Origin: Gamarada debralockiae
Lineage: Eukaryota; Ascomycota; Leotiomycetes; Helotiales; Hyphodiscaceae
DNA: 64,000 bases
Reading direction: 5' to 3'
Assembly (NCBI GenBank): GCA_002803225.1
Contig: NXFV01001251.1
Span: forward strand, 184,638 to 248,637
The notes beneath the pieces were generated by a model. It did no database searches and was not told the DNA's origin. It saw only the letters and a list, made by a program, of their open reading frames with translations. Of the stretch, positions 32,499-44,963 are shown piece after piece. Both the position numbers and the translations under genes were made by a program. Each line of letters starts with the position of its first letter. The stretch's first letter is position 1.

Positions 32499-35400
32499 TC
32501 AAACTCTCTGACTCGCAAAATCGAGAACAACAACCTCGTCTTCGAAGAATCCTTCTTCATCGGCTTCAATTACGTCTCCGCTTGAACGCGCGCTCTTCCG
32601 TTTGCGAGTGGTAACCACAATCGGGTCAGAGTCTTCGCTGTTGTTTGGAAATCTCATGACACGTTCAATTGCTGATGGTGGAAGCGCTCGATGATCGGAT
32701 AGGCTGTTGATTGAATCTTCCGTGTTCTGCGGGGGACCAACGTCAAGTGTTTTGACCTTGATAGGGCCACCAAATGCCCATGGAATCTTGGGTTTGACGA
32801 CTGAATCTGAAACCGCATCGTCTCTCAGGTGAAGTGGCGACAGAAGAGCGGATACAGAAGGTGAGCGCAGTGGAGCCTCCTCATAGGAGTAAATGTGAAG
32901 GCCAACACGTCGATCCGTATGGAAAGGCTGGTATGGCGCATTGGACTCAATCTCTGCTTGTGGAATTGAAGACTCTGTACCCCCAGATCTAGTTGCCTTT
33001 GCCCGTGGTTGTTTGGACTTCCAACGAGGATCCTCGTTCTCCGTAAGATCAAGATCACCACCTTGGAAATCGCGTACTAGTTCTGGTAAAACTTTCAAAT
33101 CTGGCAAAGATGGAAGTCTTAATTCAACATATTTCGCACCTTTCGATGCTTTCTGTTTGTCGGCAGGGCGATCGGCTCTCCTACTCTTGACAGTGTAGAA
33201 TCCTACGATTCCACCGCCAACAACGATGACCGAATCATTTCGCTTTCCCGTGATCAATCGAATGCAAGCTCTGCTTGGAATGACCGAACTTCGGGGAAGA
33301 TGCAACTTGTTGCTGCTGGATTTGCGCATCTCATTCATTCTTCCGGTTGCAGCCCCAACGGATCTACTGATACCGGTAGCCAAGGCCTGGGTCCCATGTC
33401 CCGCTTGAGATGTTACACTCGCTGCTGTAATCGCTGAGATGCCTGTGCTGCTTCGACGCCGACGGCTTACCAGAGGCCGAGCAGCAGTCCATAGGGAGTT
33501 GACTGCGCTGGAAGCCACACTAGCTGCAGAAAGCGCTGTTCCCACACCTTCATCATCAGGTTTGGGGCTTGGAAGCCTCCGACGAGGCGGTGGCCACGTA
33601 AAGGCGCTGGCTGGGAGATCGAGGATGTGAACGGTGCCAGGTTCCGTTACCATTGCCGCACGCTCACCATGGGGTGAGGTCCAGACGACATCTACAATCC
33701 TGGCAATCGTCATGCGCGAGAATTGAGCAATTTGTCTCACATGGGGACCTTGAACACCGGTGCCTTGAGGACCAGTTTTGAGAAATGAGGGTCTAGCATA
33801 CTGGATGCGCATCAGATCCCAGACGAACTGAACATCCCCTTTGCTGCTTGCAGTGAACAAAGCCAATCCGCTAGGGGCAAAGGAAAGAAAGCTGCATCCA
33901 TGAGGGACCTTAAATGTAGCCAAGGGGTGTGGAGAAGCTGCTGTGGATGAGTTGTGCTGAGCTAGAGAATCCAGGTCCAGAATTGATATCAGACCGGGAT
34001 CTTTGGTGACCGCAGGAGCTTGGCTCGGCGCACCATGAGTAGGAGGAAACTGGTGAGCCATATTGGCAGGGTTCTGATAGGGTACTCCTCCGCTGTTGCC
34101 TAGCTGGTTCGCCGCGGGTTTGTTCCAATAGCTGTTCCAAGCTTGAACTCCTTGCTTTCCAAGATATGTTGCACCTTTAATCATTTCCTGTGTTGCCGCT
34201 TGTGCTAGTTGCTTCATCATGCTCTCTCCTCCAGGTGTCTCAACTAGGCAGTTCACAGAAGGTAATTGTGGTGGGGCCTGTAAATTCAAGCCTGGAACTC
34301 TTGCCGTAGATGGAACAGTAGGCACTGCCGCTCGAAGGGAAATCTGTGAGGATGGAGTAGAAGGGCAGTACGCAAGCCATCGACCATTCAGAGATAGGAT
34401 TGAAGCCTTGTACTGTTGTCGTACTGAAGACAGATCACCATGATGCCAGTCAGCATCAGCCAGCCCACTGAGACCCGTTGGGTCAACTGTGAGTCCATGT
34501 TGTACAGAGGTCCACACTTTCCCAATACATTTGAACTTCTCCGAGGCGGGTTCGTCAATTACACCTTGACGAAAGATCCACGTCTCTCCAGTGGTGCCGG
34601 ATGTAACAATTAGATTACCACTATCCGCACGAATTGTCAAGGATCCAACAGGCGGTGGTGCTCTGAATAGCGGACTTGAGATAGGAATTGTGATATGTGT
34701 CTTAGGGACTGAGAGTAATGTAGCGATGTGCCGTTTCGTACTCAACGAGTAAACCTCCACGGTCGTCTGGTAGTATTCAACCACGCTCCCTTCACTTTCA
34801 TGAACCGACTGGCCGGCAATCCTGGGTGAGCTTCGCGTACTATCAGCCTGCGCAGTAGATGCACCTTCCGATGGGCCCACTGCGTACTCCCCACTAGATG
34901 AATCGCTAGACGTCCAGACGGGTCCGTGAACAACAACAGCAATAAGTGGGAAGTGGCTGGAGTTTCCGCTCAGCACGTTCCATGGAAGAATCTTGGCACT
35001 GTAGACCCCACCTCGTAGCCCATCAATCTTTGCAACCTTATTCAAGCCTCGTTTAGTGACCGCAAAAACGTCAAGGCCACCCTCGTATCCTGTCACGACA
35101 ACGTCAACCACAGGCTTTGAGGAATCTTGAGCTGATGGCAGATGATCCAAACCGCAATAGTATCCGTTTTCTCCAGGGACAAGACCATGTGTTTGTGGAG
35201 ATAGGAGCAGATTTGCATCTGGTGCACCATAGAAATGTGGTTGGGCTTGATGAGGGAGTGGGGGCATTTGCGGGCCATATCGGGCATGGGAATATTGCGA
35301 ATACATCGAGGACCGACGAGCAGCGTAGGCTGCGACCTGGGAATGATGATCGTCCGTACCTTGTCCGTAGGTTCCCTCCAAATGATAGCTCAACGGCCTT

Positions 35401-35992
35401 CGACGATGATTCGTTGGCGGAGAGGCCGAGGGTAGATGGCCATTCGGTATTCCTCGTTGCTCTCTTGTAGTCCACCCAAAATTAGCCAATCTATCTTCGT
35501 ATGATGATGGTTGAGTCGGAGGAGATTCTCCAAGACTGATCAAATTGCTCGGCGACGTCGAATATGCCGGCACGTTCTTTGCCCATTCGTTGGTATTCTG
35601 GGAGGCCGATGGAGTCATGGCGGCAGATGACAGCGCATCTAACAAAGGCGATGTCGCTGGATTTCCATTTGGCGTAGAAGCCGCAGGCTTCATGTCTGGC
35701 GATTGGAAACGTGAGGAAGGAGCTGGTGATTTCGAGTTCCTGCATTCACAACTACTTAGCCAAAGACACATTACCTTAGGATAACGTAGGATTCTCACAG
35801 CTTGGAGGCATTATTCTTTGTCACCGCAGCCATAACCCCACCACCGCCGCTATCCTTCGCCGTCCCATTCTTTCTCCCGTTCTTCGTTGGAATCTGTGCT
35901 GCAGCTGACGTTGACTTCTGGGTCAGCTTGGGCTGTGAAGCGTCTCCTGTTGTGTTGCTGCTGTTCGTGTCTTGATCGAGTGAAGGGGGCAT
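32499..35992 (-). CDS. BCAS3-domain WD40-like protein
   Basis: Two exons: 35992-35799 and 35739-32499 (59-nt intron with GTGAGA donor), giving 1144 residues. The N-terminal ~170 residues are Ser/Pro-rich and disordered. Then comes a beta-propeller-like region with segments such as 'VVDVVVTGYEGGLDVFAV', 'IATLLSVPKTHITIPIS', 'CSFLSFAPSGLALFTAS' and 'AAMVTEPGTVHILDLPAS'. A C-terminal BCAS3 domain contains 'GLHIYSYEEAPLRSPS' and 'KPKIPWAFGGPIKVKTLD'. The C-terminus is basic then acidic ('TTRKRKSARSSG', 'EGFFEDEVVVLDF'). In animals and amoebae BCAS3 with PHAF1/C16orf70 binds phosphoinositides at autophagic membranes; a similar role here is an inference from the family. The intron junction restores a continuous frame and the first exon has a good ATG. 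Confidence 0.85.
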
Positions 35993-36802
35993 TCAAATAA
36001 CGTCTTGGTGCTTCTGAGAGGTTTTGATTGTTCTGCGAGATGATCTAGGACTCGGGTTTCCTAGGAACTGTAGTCGCAAGCTGACGATGACGCAGACTCA
36101 AGGTGTTGAGTCTCTGACACACTCCCGCAGGCTTCCTGAACAGCCAGAATCCAGGAGAGTGCACGGGAAGCTCAAAATAGTTTTTGTCTATTATGCGAAT
36201 TAACTTAGTGTATCAGAGATGGTGATCTATATTGGGTTTCGAAGTCGGTTTGTTGCTCTTTGTCAAGAGCTACTTGATTGTCTGCGGAAGATCGCGATGG
36301 AGGGGCAAGCAGCAGCTTGCTTTTGAGATGCAAGCGACGGGCTACAGGCGCAGCCTAGCGCACGCCTGATTCAGGGGCGTGATTCGCCGATCGCGGGTAT
36401 TGCGTCTGGAACACATGGGAGAGTTTGCTGGGATTCATGATTATCTGCAGGTTGAAAGATGTGGAAGTCAGGTACGTTGTCGCACAATATTGTTGTCCGA
36501 GAGGTTTGGTCATCTAATCACAGTTCATCATCCAACTTGTGGCCCAATAGAGGGTATCGGCAGTGCCCCCTATCGATCAGGTGTTCCAAGAGTCGTATGA
36601 AAGCTGGGTATATTTTACACAAGTAGCCTGTCTGGATGAAAGCCCGTGTGGTCATCCTCCTAATCACGCTTTTCCATGCGCATGACCATGATCACCTAGA
36701 TTATTACAACAGGTAGCACTTTTTGACCATCTTTGCACCAAAAGGCAACAGTGGATACTGATAGGGCTGCTATTCCTCCCCAGACTGTTCCCTCCTGTAG
36801 AA
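35993..36802. other. Intergenic, no gene seen
   Basis: Upstream region of the BCAS3-like gene and 3' flank of DPM2. No protein-like frame; nothing repetitive recognised. Confidence 0.5.
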
Positions 36803-37201
36803 TTATGCCTTCTTCTTTCCAGCTGCCTTCGCCTTGGCCGCCCTCTTCCTGTTGCTTCGAATCATAACCACGCTCAAGAATGAACCGACGACAGCTGAGC
36901 CCAGGAGGATGAGGATAACGGGAATTCGAATAGCCCAGACTCGAGGAGGAAAGATGTTCTGAAGAGGGTGATCCGAATCGACGAAGGGCTATGGTTTGGA
37001 TTAGCAGTCTGCCTAGATGCTCGAGAGAAAAGACAATCTCCTACCATAAGAAGGGTCCAGATGGTGTAGTAAAGGAAGACGACGGAAGCGGCGACGAGCA
37101 TTCCAAGGCCAACTACTTTATCGAGCTGTAACACGTCGTTAGCAATGATATTCTCCTTGGGAGATGAGTTGCTGTTCAGATAATGGTACAGAACTTGCCA
37201 T
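36803..37201 (-). CDS. DPM2: Dolichol-phosphate mannose synthase regulatory subunit Dpm2
   Basis: Three exons: 37201-37190 (12 nt), 37125-37045 and 36988-36803, giving 92 residues. Dpm2 is a small ER membrane protein with two helices that stabilises the dolichol-phosphate mannose synthase and supports GPI-anchor synthesis. The product reads 'LDKVVGLGMLVAASVVFLYY', 'TIWTLLMPFVDSDHPLQN', 'FPPRVWAIRIPVILILLGSA' and a Lys/Ala-rich tail, a clear family match. The first exon encodes only Met-Ala-Ser-Ser; its intron (37189-37126) has donor GTACCA and a perfect GCTAAC branch point, and the second intron has GTAGGA. The start is the only ATG that gives a phase-correct join. Divergent from CWC22, 421 bp away. 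Confidence 0.9.
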
Positions 37202-37622
37202 TGTTGCCAATGATTTAGAAAGGAGTGTGATGAATCGAATCCGAAGGAGTGAAAGCTGAAGAGTTCAATGGTTGATGTGTTCGCAGTACTTTTCTAGGCA
37301 ATTTGTCGATGTGGCCATGCCAGGAGAGAGCTGTCTCGCATGCGCTAAACTTTAAATTTCGGCCTAAATTCCTTAGCGACTGCCTGGATGAAAACAACTC
37401 AAATTTCAACAACTTTCACTGCGTCAACTATCTACAAGAATACCAACTCCAAATCCGTCTCTGCTTTAATACTATCCGTCAAAAACCTCACACGGAAACA
37501 TTTAAATCATCTCCGTGACTGAGATTCGAGAGCTGAAGGTGTTGGTGGTGGCTCGAAGGAGCAGAGCCTTCTCGCCTTGAAATCACAACATTAGTTCGAC
37601 CTGCTTCTCGCAACCCGCCGTT
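37202..37622. promoter_or_regulatory. Shared divergent promoter, DPM2 / CWC22
   Basis: A 421-bp interval between two divergent start codons must hold both promoters. AT-rich on the CWC22 side; no specific element is clear. Confidence 0.35.
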
Positions 37623-40085
37623 ATGGAGGTTGAAGGATCGCGACATTCTGCCAGAGACCTGGAAGGAGAGTCTTCGACTAGAGCACCTCGTTCCCCACGG
37701 CATGATCGAAATGGGGACGGCGCATCGAGTAGAGACTTCGGTCGAGAACGAGAAACTGGGATCGCAAAGGAGAGAACTGAGGAGGACAAGCAAGCTGCAG
37801 CCAAGGCAGAATATGAGAAGTTATTGACGATGCGATCCGGTGGCACATACATACCTCCTGCACGACTTCGGGCGCTTCAGTCGCAGATCACCGACAAGAC
37901 CAGCAAAGAATATCAGCGCATGGCATGGGAGGCACTGAAGAAGTCGATAAACGGTCTGATCAACAAAGTCAACGTCTCGAATATCAAGCATATCGTTCCC
38001 GAACTGTTTGGTGAGAACCTTGTCAGAGGTCGAGGACTATTTTGCAGAAGCATCATGAAAGCTCAAGCAGCCAGTTTACCCTTCACACCAATCTACGCAA
38101 CCATGGCGGCCATTGTCAACACGAAGCTACCTCCAGTTGGAGAGCTTCTCTTGAAGCGGCTCATAACCCAGTTTAAGAAGGGTTTCAAGAGAAACGACAA
38201 GGCCGTTTGCCTCTCAGCGACTACATTCATTGCGCATTTGTGCAACCAACAGGTGGCTGACGAGGTGATTGCGGCTCAAATCCTGTTATTGCTGCTCAAC
38301 AAACCCACAGATGATAGTGTTGAGATTGCTGTTGGCTTTACGAGGGAGGTTGGACAACATCTGGAGGAAATGAGTGGCCCGATCGCACTCGCAGTCTTCG
38401 ACCAGTTCCGGAGTATCTTGCACGAGGCCGACATCGACAAGAGAGTGCAGTACATGATTGAGGTTCTATTTCAAGTTCGCAAGGATAAATACAAGGACAA
38501 TCCAGCAATCAAAGACGAGCTCGATCTGGTAGAGGAAGAAGATCAGATCACGCACAAACTTACGTTAGATGATGAGATTGATGTCCAAGATAGTTTGAAT
38601 ATCTTCAAATTCGATCCGGAATGGGAGGAGAACGAAGAGGCATATAAACGACTGAAAGCGGAGATTCTTGGTGAAGGGAGCGGAGATGAAGATGAAGATG
38701 AAGATGATGACGAGAGCGACGACAGCGATGAGGACGAGGAGAAGAAAGAGGAGAAGGACTTGGAGATCAAGGATCAGAGCAACACCGATCTTGTCAACCT
38801 TCGACGAACGATATACCTCACGATCATGTCCAGCATTGATCCAGAAGAATGCTGCCACAAGCTGATGAAAATTCAACTTCCAGGCGGTCAGGAACCCGAG
38901 CTGCCATCGATGATCATCGAGTGCTCTGCTCAAGAGAGAACTTATTCTAAGTTTTACGGTCTGATTGGGGAGCGCTTTGCAAAGATCAATCGCCTCTGGA
39001 CGGATCTCTTCGAGCAACAATTCACGAAATATTATGACACAATCCATCGTTTCGAAACAAACAGACTCAGGAACATTGCTCGCTTTTTTGGCCATCTTCT
39101 CAGCTCTGATGCCATCGGATGGCACGTACTGTCGGTGGTCCATCTCAATGAGGAGGAAACGACATCCAGCAGTCGTATCTTCATTAAGATTCTATTTCAA
39201 GACTTGGCAGAAGCAATGGGTATGCCGAAATTACAAGCTCGCCTGAAGGACGACATTATGCGGCCATACTTCGAAGGTCTCTTCCCTCGTGATAATCCCC
39301 GGAATACAAGATTCTCCATCAACTATTTCACTAGTATTGGCATGGGCGCTGTCACAGAGGAGATGCGCGAATACCTCCAGAACATGCCAAAGCCTACGCT
39401 CCCAGCTCCGCCTGCCGCTGCCGATGATTCGGACTCCGATTCTGGTAGTTCTGTGTCCAGTTACTCATCGTACACTGGATCCTCCTACTCGAGATCTCGC
39501 TCGCCATCGCGAACTCGTGCACTACATCGAAGACGCTCTCTTTCGCGTACGCCTCCACGAAACGGCAGAGAAAAGGAACCACAGAGAGGACGAAGCTTGA
39601 CTAGGTCCATAACGAGATCTATCACTCCACCTCGTCGGAACGTCAGACGCGATTCTCACTCGCTCACACCTCCCCGAAGAGGACGCCGCGATTTCAGCGA
39701 CTCAAGATCTCCACCGTCAAGACGGAACACGCGCAGGGACAGTTACTCTGTGACCCCTCCTCCGAAGCGAGAAAGATCGCTAAGTGACTCAAGATCTCCG
39801 CCCCGGAAACGACCCAATCGCAGAAATACGTCGTCCGTCAGCGCTACATCCCGAAGACGCCAAGATGAGAGCATTTCAAGATCGCCCCCACCCAAACGAA
39901 GAAGAGACAGCTTCTCACTCACCCCTCCACGAAGAAGTCGAAGAGATGACAGCTATTCTAGGTCACCACCACCTCGGCGAGGGGCTGCTCGAGATAGTCG
40001 ATCTATTACGCCACCGATCAAGAGAAGAAGAGATTACAGTGACTCAAGATCTCCCCCACCAAAAAGGGGCCGGAGATACAGTTAG
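37623..40085 (+). CDS. CWC22: Pre-mRNA splicing factor Cwc22
   Basis: Single-exon frame of 820 residues. Cwc22 enters the spliceosome before the first catalytic step, is needed for Prp2-driven activation and, in organisms with an exon junction complex, escorts eIF4A3. Domains in order: a disordered charged N-terminus with '[18 protein letters not shown]' (~72-90); MIF4G repeat (~100-290; '[20 protein letters not shown]', '[19 protein letters not shown]'); an acidic Glu/Asp linker (~350-375); MA3 domain (~395-510; '[20 protein letters not shown]', '[20 protein letters not shown]'); and a C-terminal RS tail (~610-820) of repeated Ser-Arg-Ser-Pro-Pro-Pro and Ser-Leu-Thr-Pro-Pro units. No introns, in contrast to the neighbours. 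The RS tail is unusually long for the family and is repeat-like at both protein and DNA level. The ATG precedes a normal fungal N-terminus. Confidence 0.95.
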   Translation: MEVEGSRHSARDLEGESSTRAPRSPRHDRNGDGASSRDFGRERETGIAKERTEEDKQAAAKAEYEKLLTMRSGGTYIPPARLRALQSQITDKTSKEYQRMAWEALKKSINGLINKVNVSNIKHIVPELFGENLVRGRGLFCRSIMKAQAASLPFTPIYATMAAIVNTKLPPVGELLLKRLITQFKKGFKRNDKAVCLSATTFIAHLCNQQVADEVIAAQILLLLLNKPTDDSVEIAVGFTREVGQHLEEMSGPIALAVFDQFRSILHEADIDKRVQYMIEVLFQVRKDKYKDNPAIKDELDLVEEEDQITHKLTLDDEIDVQDSLNIFKFDPEWEENEEAYKRLKAEILGEGSGDEDEDEDDDESDDSDEDEEKKEEKDLEIKDQSNTDLVNLRRTIYLTIMSSIDPEECCHKLMKIQLPGGQEPELPSMIIECSAQERTYSKFYGLIGERFAKINRLWTDLFEQQFTKYYDTIHRFETNRLRNIARFFGHLLSSDAIGWHVLSVVHLNEEETTSSSRIFIKILFQDLAEAMGMPKLQARLKDDIMRPYFEGLFPRDNPRNTRFSINYFTSIGMGAVTEEMREYLQNMPKPTLPAPPAAADDSDSDSGSSVSSYSSYTGSSYSRSRSPSRTRALHRRRSLSRTPPRNGREKEPQRGRSLTRSITRSITPPRRNVRRDSHSLTPPRRGRRDFSDSRSPPSRRNTRRDSYSVTPPPKRERSLSDSRSPPRKRPNRRNTSSVSATSRRRQDESISRSPPPKRRRDSFSLTPPRRSRRDDSYSRSPPPRRGAARDSRSITPPIKRRRDYSDSRSPPPKRGRRYS

Positions 40086-41522
40086 GTGGAGAAAGGAATG
40101 GAAGTCGGAAACTTGTAATTAAGCTCCAAAATTGCGGCGGCCTTGAACCAGAGATTAGCCGTAGGGGAGGCATAGCAGACGACAGACTCGCGGTGGGTTT
40201 GGAAACCGCGAGTCAACTGACGCAGGTACTCGTGATATCCAAAATACTAAAATACTCACACATTTTCAAAGAAGCACCCCTGCTTTATCTTATCTCAACT
40301 CAAGGCAGGTACTGGCGTGTTATCAAGGATTACCGAATTTCTAAGCAGGACTCCTCACCCATCTTATGCCAACTCGCCCTGTGGATGGTCGTCTAAGGAC
40401 CAATAAGACAAAATCAATCATGTGACAGGATCTGAGATTTGGGATCGACGGGACTACTTCCCTTACTCAGCAGCGCACATTGCGCTTTTTACAAATCGTA
40501 TCTCCAATGTGTGGATACCGGCTGGCAGCAACACCTGGGGCCAAAACACGGAATTTCGACTACAGCAATCAATCAGCCGTGTTCATATTGTCTCGAGAGA
40601 TAACTCCGAGGGGTTCTGATCAATAATCGACAAGCGTCGACCCTTTGCCCCGAATAGCCAGCCACAAATCTACTACTTTATCCACACACAGCGGCAAGGC
40701 GAGTACAGGACGAGTGCGAGAGTCGAAACAAGTTCCCTGTCTCTGCACTCGTCATCTGATTCGTTTGCGCGAGGTGAGTGATTCGGTGTCGAAGGAGGAG
40801 AGTGGTCTGGTTTTACGGATAGGAGGCCCAGCAAGCGGGAAGGATTTACTAGGCCTATTCGGGAAAGCTGAGGTTGTCTGAGTAAGCTGGTCATCAACCC
40901 CTGGGGTGGTGGTCATTGCTTTGTAAGCCCGCATGCAAGGAAAACAAGGAGACGTCGTCCCGTCGCCACCCAATGGAGGAACGGCATTGACAGTCCCGAA
41001 AAGACACCTTTTTTGCACGCAAATTTAGAGCCATGTTTTGGCCGACCGTCGACCGATCTCAGCGCGTCAGCCAGACCTGCTAATACTTAACCCCTACCCC
41101 TACAAGCAGGAATCCTTCTAGTTCGAAGTGGGAACACCCAAAGCGATGTAATAGAGCCTGGAGTGCACAGTGCACATTGCGCATTACTCATCGCAACATG
41201 GTACTTAGTTGGCCCATACCTTATGCTTTCTCTCACTGACATATTCTTCAGATGGTGTATTGCCTTGCTTGACCAGAAGACACTCCTGCGTATACGCGAG
41301 AAGACCTGACAGGTATGTAAGCAGACGCGCTCCTTATCAAATCGCAGACTTTTCATTTCTCAATCATGACTGCGCATACTTACGAAGTTCAAACCCGCAG
41401 AAGCCGTTGCGCAATACCCACTTTCCAAGACTCGAATAAACGAATTTCCCGACGGGGTCCAGGCCGGATGGGTGGGTTGCTTGTCGGGCCCTCAGTAATA
41501 CACAGGTATTGGGACTGTGGTG
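40086..41522. other. Intergenic, 1.4 kb, no gene seen
   Basis: Large upstream region of the coiled-coil protein gene. Scattered short frames lack protein character. Such long upstream regions are common for fungal regulators with long 5' UTRs, so transcribed leader sequence is possible. Confidence 0.45.
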
Positions 41523-43705
41523 ATGGAGGTTCAGGTCCATGAGAGGGAGGAGTCCCCATCACGTCGATCGAGCATCAAGCGCCCTTGGGAGGAAGACACG
41601 GCATTACCAGAAAAGGGCAATGCCTGGCATTCAGCATTACTGCCACCAATTGATGCTGTACCATATCGCAAAGAATCTCTCCAACGAGGAGGAGATGGTG
41701 AGGTAAAATGGCACGGGCCGGACCCAAAGGAGTCCGTGATGAAAAAGGCAAAGTTCGAAGGGCACGAATACAATACTTTTCCACGACAGAATCTAGTGCC
41801 AAATGGCAAGATTTCGCCCCCTCAAAATCCGAGTAAGTTAGACCAAAGCAAAAGCACATAACGCCATGTATATGCACTAACACCTTGCCAATATTTAGAT
41901 CTCATGTACAATCAAAATCGAGGTTCCCTCCAATCGTCAACATTCCCGCCAAAACCAAGAGCACCAAATGGGCCACCCAATGGGCGACCTAATTGTGGAG
42001 GACCTGCAGACTCGCATGATACGTCCAACTTATGTCGGAGATGCAAAAGGCTGACCATCCAAACTCGAGAATCTAACACAATCGGCGAGCCAAACAGCTG
42101 TGAAGACTGCAAGAGGAACCCCGAACTAGCTTGGGTCACACAGGAAGCTGCAGCTTGGCTGACTCATCTAGCGGAAACGCTTCGTTCGGGTATATCGTCC
42201 GAGCAGCGTGGCATTATTCGAGTGAGTTAATCGGATTTTATGCAGCCACCCCACATTCCCTTAGCCAGTTGGTACTGTCGGGTAGTGGACTCTCTGCTGA
42301 CCATAAAATGTAATCACAGGGCACTGATCAACATCGTCCTGGAAGCACTGCCTGCCCTCCAATAGCAGAGTTTGGCCTGAAACAGACACTGAATTGGGTA
42401 CTTGGCAGGATTTATCATGTTAATCAACTCGCAGACCAGCTCGTAAGGCAGGTTCCTGCAGCCTCATTACAAAATCTCAACAAGGACATCTACAGAAATG
42501 GCACGAAGGCTCAAGATGGTCCAGCTGACATCATGAAACGCCGCATCGATGTTGACTCAGACGATCCATACAAGTCGAGGGACGATGCGGACTCATCGTC
42601 TGATTCTAAACCACACACCAGACGAAGATCTGTGACAACATCGATACCGGCCAACGATGAGCTACCGCCACTGAGGTCACAACCTGACTATCATCCGTCT
42701 CTCCCGTCCATAGATGGCCCTGTCCAAAGGGTCTCTGGTATGAATCCTCCTCCTGCGCCCAATCGACAGTTACCCTCCCCGCCAGGACGATCCTTCCCTT
42801 CGCCGACATCACTCAGCTTCCCGTCCCCATCCACCCCTTCGTATGGGGTCAACTCGCAGGGTGTCGGTGTCAGCCTTCCTCCTCCCTCGAGCCTCCATCA
42901 GCAGACTAGCAACAATTATCTACCTCCAATCACTGCCGCGCATTCATCGGATTCTGCCCTTCGAGATCATACTGCTGCCCTCCAACACGAAGTATCTGTT
43001 CAGAAGATCGCACTCTCATCTCTCCAAGGCGAGCACGACAAGCTTCTTGCCGCCTTTTCCCGATCCCAAACTCGAGCCAGTGCCCTTGAAAAGAAGCATG
43101 CCGTTTCCGACACCGAGATTATAAGTCTGACGGAAGAGAAATTAAGGTTACAAGCCCAGGTCATCGAGTTAGAGCGGGACGTAGAGGAGCTAGCTCGGAG
43201 CAGGGACGAGTTCAGACAGGCCGCAGTACAAGAGGGTGCACAGTACGTTGAGATAGTGCAGAAGGCGAGTCGTCTGGAGGAGATGGCCGGAGAGGAGAGG
43301 AAAAACTGGAATAAATTAAAAGAGGACATGGAGCGAAAGATTGAGGCATTGAGTGCCCGAAGCAGCATCAGGAAAGAGGGTATGAATCCTGCTGAGGATG
43401 CTGGCGCTAGATCCCGACCTGGAGAGGATATGGAAACCGACACGCCTGCATCATCTGAGGACTTTGTGCCTGAACTGAAGATGGAGACTACGAGCGAACG
43501 TCGTCAGACTGTACCGACACCATACCCATCGGCTCCAACAGCGCCACAAGAATCTGTGGAAGACTTGAAAGCAGAGATCCAACGCCTCCGAGAGCGATGT
43601 GCAGAGGTGGAGAATGCATTGCGAGCGATCAGGGACGACAGCCGTTCTATGGAAGACATCGTCAAAACGTTACTTGAGCGAACAGATTCGATGCTCCAGA
43701 GCTGA
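41523..43705 (+). CDS. Putative regulator with CxxC..CxxC zinc motif and coiled coil
   Basis: Three exons: 41523-41832, 41899-42221 and 42320-43705, giving 672 residues. I do not recognise a named family. Order of parts: a disordered N-terminus with 'RRSSIKRPWEEDTALP' (possible nuclear signal); a compact zinc-like motif at about residues 145-175, 'NLCRRCKRLTIQTRES' then 'NSCEDCKRNPELAW' (Cys-x2-Cys and Cys-x2-Cys about 20 apart); a short helical region 'LKQTLNWVLGRIYHVNQL'; a long Pro/Ser-rich stretch; a heptad-rich coiled coil (~440-560; 'EEKLRLQAQVIELERDVEEL'); and a second short C-terminal coiled coil. The zinc spacing resembles a GATA finger superficially, but the inter-pair loop differs. 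Splice sites GTAAGT and GTGAGT are canonical and both joins keep the frame. A DNA-binding or scaffold role is only a guess. Confidence 0.7.
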
Positions 43706-44750
43706 CAGTGACGCTTTGCAGCGATGTTCTGTGGGTTTATATTGTGTCTACACTCTACACGGCGTTGGTTGTTATTGAAGGAGTTTTGGTCGGCGACATA
43801 TATCCAGAGCATTATTACAAGATAAAGGCTCTTTTTGTGAATTGCATAGATTTAGCAAAAAGCAATCTGAAAACCTAATCTACCAAAGAATCGTCCCGAA
43901 ACGCTCCGTACCGCAAGGTACGATCTTAATGGACTGACAATTGGGAAATTTTGCGTCGGAATATAAAAGCTCGGTGTTGAAATAATAATATGGTACGAGT
44001 CATGACACTGCCTTTCGCAGGCCTCCGAGGAGATGTCGTGGAATTCTAGCCAACAAACGAGTGTCGATAAGGCTCGCCTCCTACACGAATCAACGTTGGG
44101 GAGCGACATGCCTAGGAAGACAAAGCTCCGTGACAACTCTCTTACAAATTTCGAAACCGTGCCTCGTCCTCACATCTCCGACCAAACAATTCCCCACCTC
44201 AATCGGCTGAGAAATCGCGTGAGGACGCCACACTAGTAGGGTGATGATCTAAAACATTCTTTCCAATGTCGAGATCCCTCCCCGAGGTCCGCGTTTTCCT
44301 TCCCAGGGCAAGGGTGAGACCGCGTGGTTCGTTCAAGGAACCAAGGCCCCTGAAACGCGAGGACGTCGCGGGTTTGGGGAAATGGCACTCGTTAAGCCTC
44401 ACATTCCAAAAATAACATCGATATAATCGTTTTCGAGCCCTCAATCTGGGAGGCTTGAGTTTGTGATTTCATGAAGGCCGTTTAATTCTTATGTTTATTT
44501 CGGGCCAAAGTTAAGTTTGCAAACTTGCGATCTTTGTCCGTTGAACGGACCTCTAATTCTTCAATCAATACACTCTCTTTCGGAACCCTTTGAAACTCTA
44601 TCATCTGCGGAAAGACTGCCAATCGCTCTTTGACGCCGAATTTTCGTTCCCAAACCTCTGGAAATCGTCAACCTCAAGGTCTACGTCACGGTCGATCTAT
44701 CGACGACCACAAGCTACATTCGATTCCTTCACCTATAAACCACATACAAA
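43706..44750. other. Intergenic, 1 kb, no gene seen
   Basis: 3' flank of the coiled-coil gene and promoter/5' UTR of the small membrane protein gene. The last ~150 bp before the ATG at 44751 could be a spliced leader region; no gene is seen. Confidence 0.45.
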
Positions 44751-44963
44751 ATGGGTCAAGCATTCTCAGGGCCCAACGCCTTCAAGTTCTTCGGCTTCAC
44801 ACCAAAAGCCACCGCTGTCCTCCAAGCGACTCCATTCCTCCTCGTCATCCTCGTTCTTGTCCTTATCAGCATGGGATTATTGGTCGGAATCGCTTTCCTA
44901 ATCCACTGGCAAACGAATAAAGTCTACGCGAAGCCCAAGGAAAAGAAGCAAGTGAAAAAATAG
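44751..44963 (+). CDS. Small membrane protein with N-myristoylation-type start
   Basis: 70 residues, single exon, ATG in AAAATGG context. The N-terminus is Met-Gly-Gln-Ala-Phe-Ser, which fits the Gly2/Ser6 rule for N-myristoylation. After 'GPNAFKFFGFTPKATAV' comes a strong membrane helix ('FLLVILVLVLISMGLLVGIA') and a Lys-rich tail ending 'KPKEKKQVKK', which would lie in the cytosol and, with KKxx-like lysines near the end, may favour ER retention. No named family is recognised, but the composition and clean structure make it a real gene. Its neighbours give no functional clue. Confidence 0.65.
   Translation: MGQAFSGPNAFKFFGFTPKATAVLQATPFLLVILVLVLISMGLLVGIAFLIHWQTNKVYAKPKEKKQVKK

Noticed and set aside
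38543..39143. Antisense frames in CWC22 (Ser-rich and hydrophobic)
   Set aside because: They are shadows of the acidic Glu/Asp tract and the MA3 coding region.
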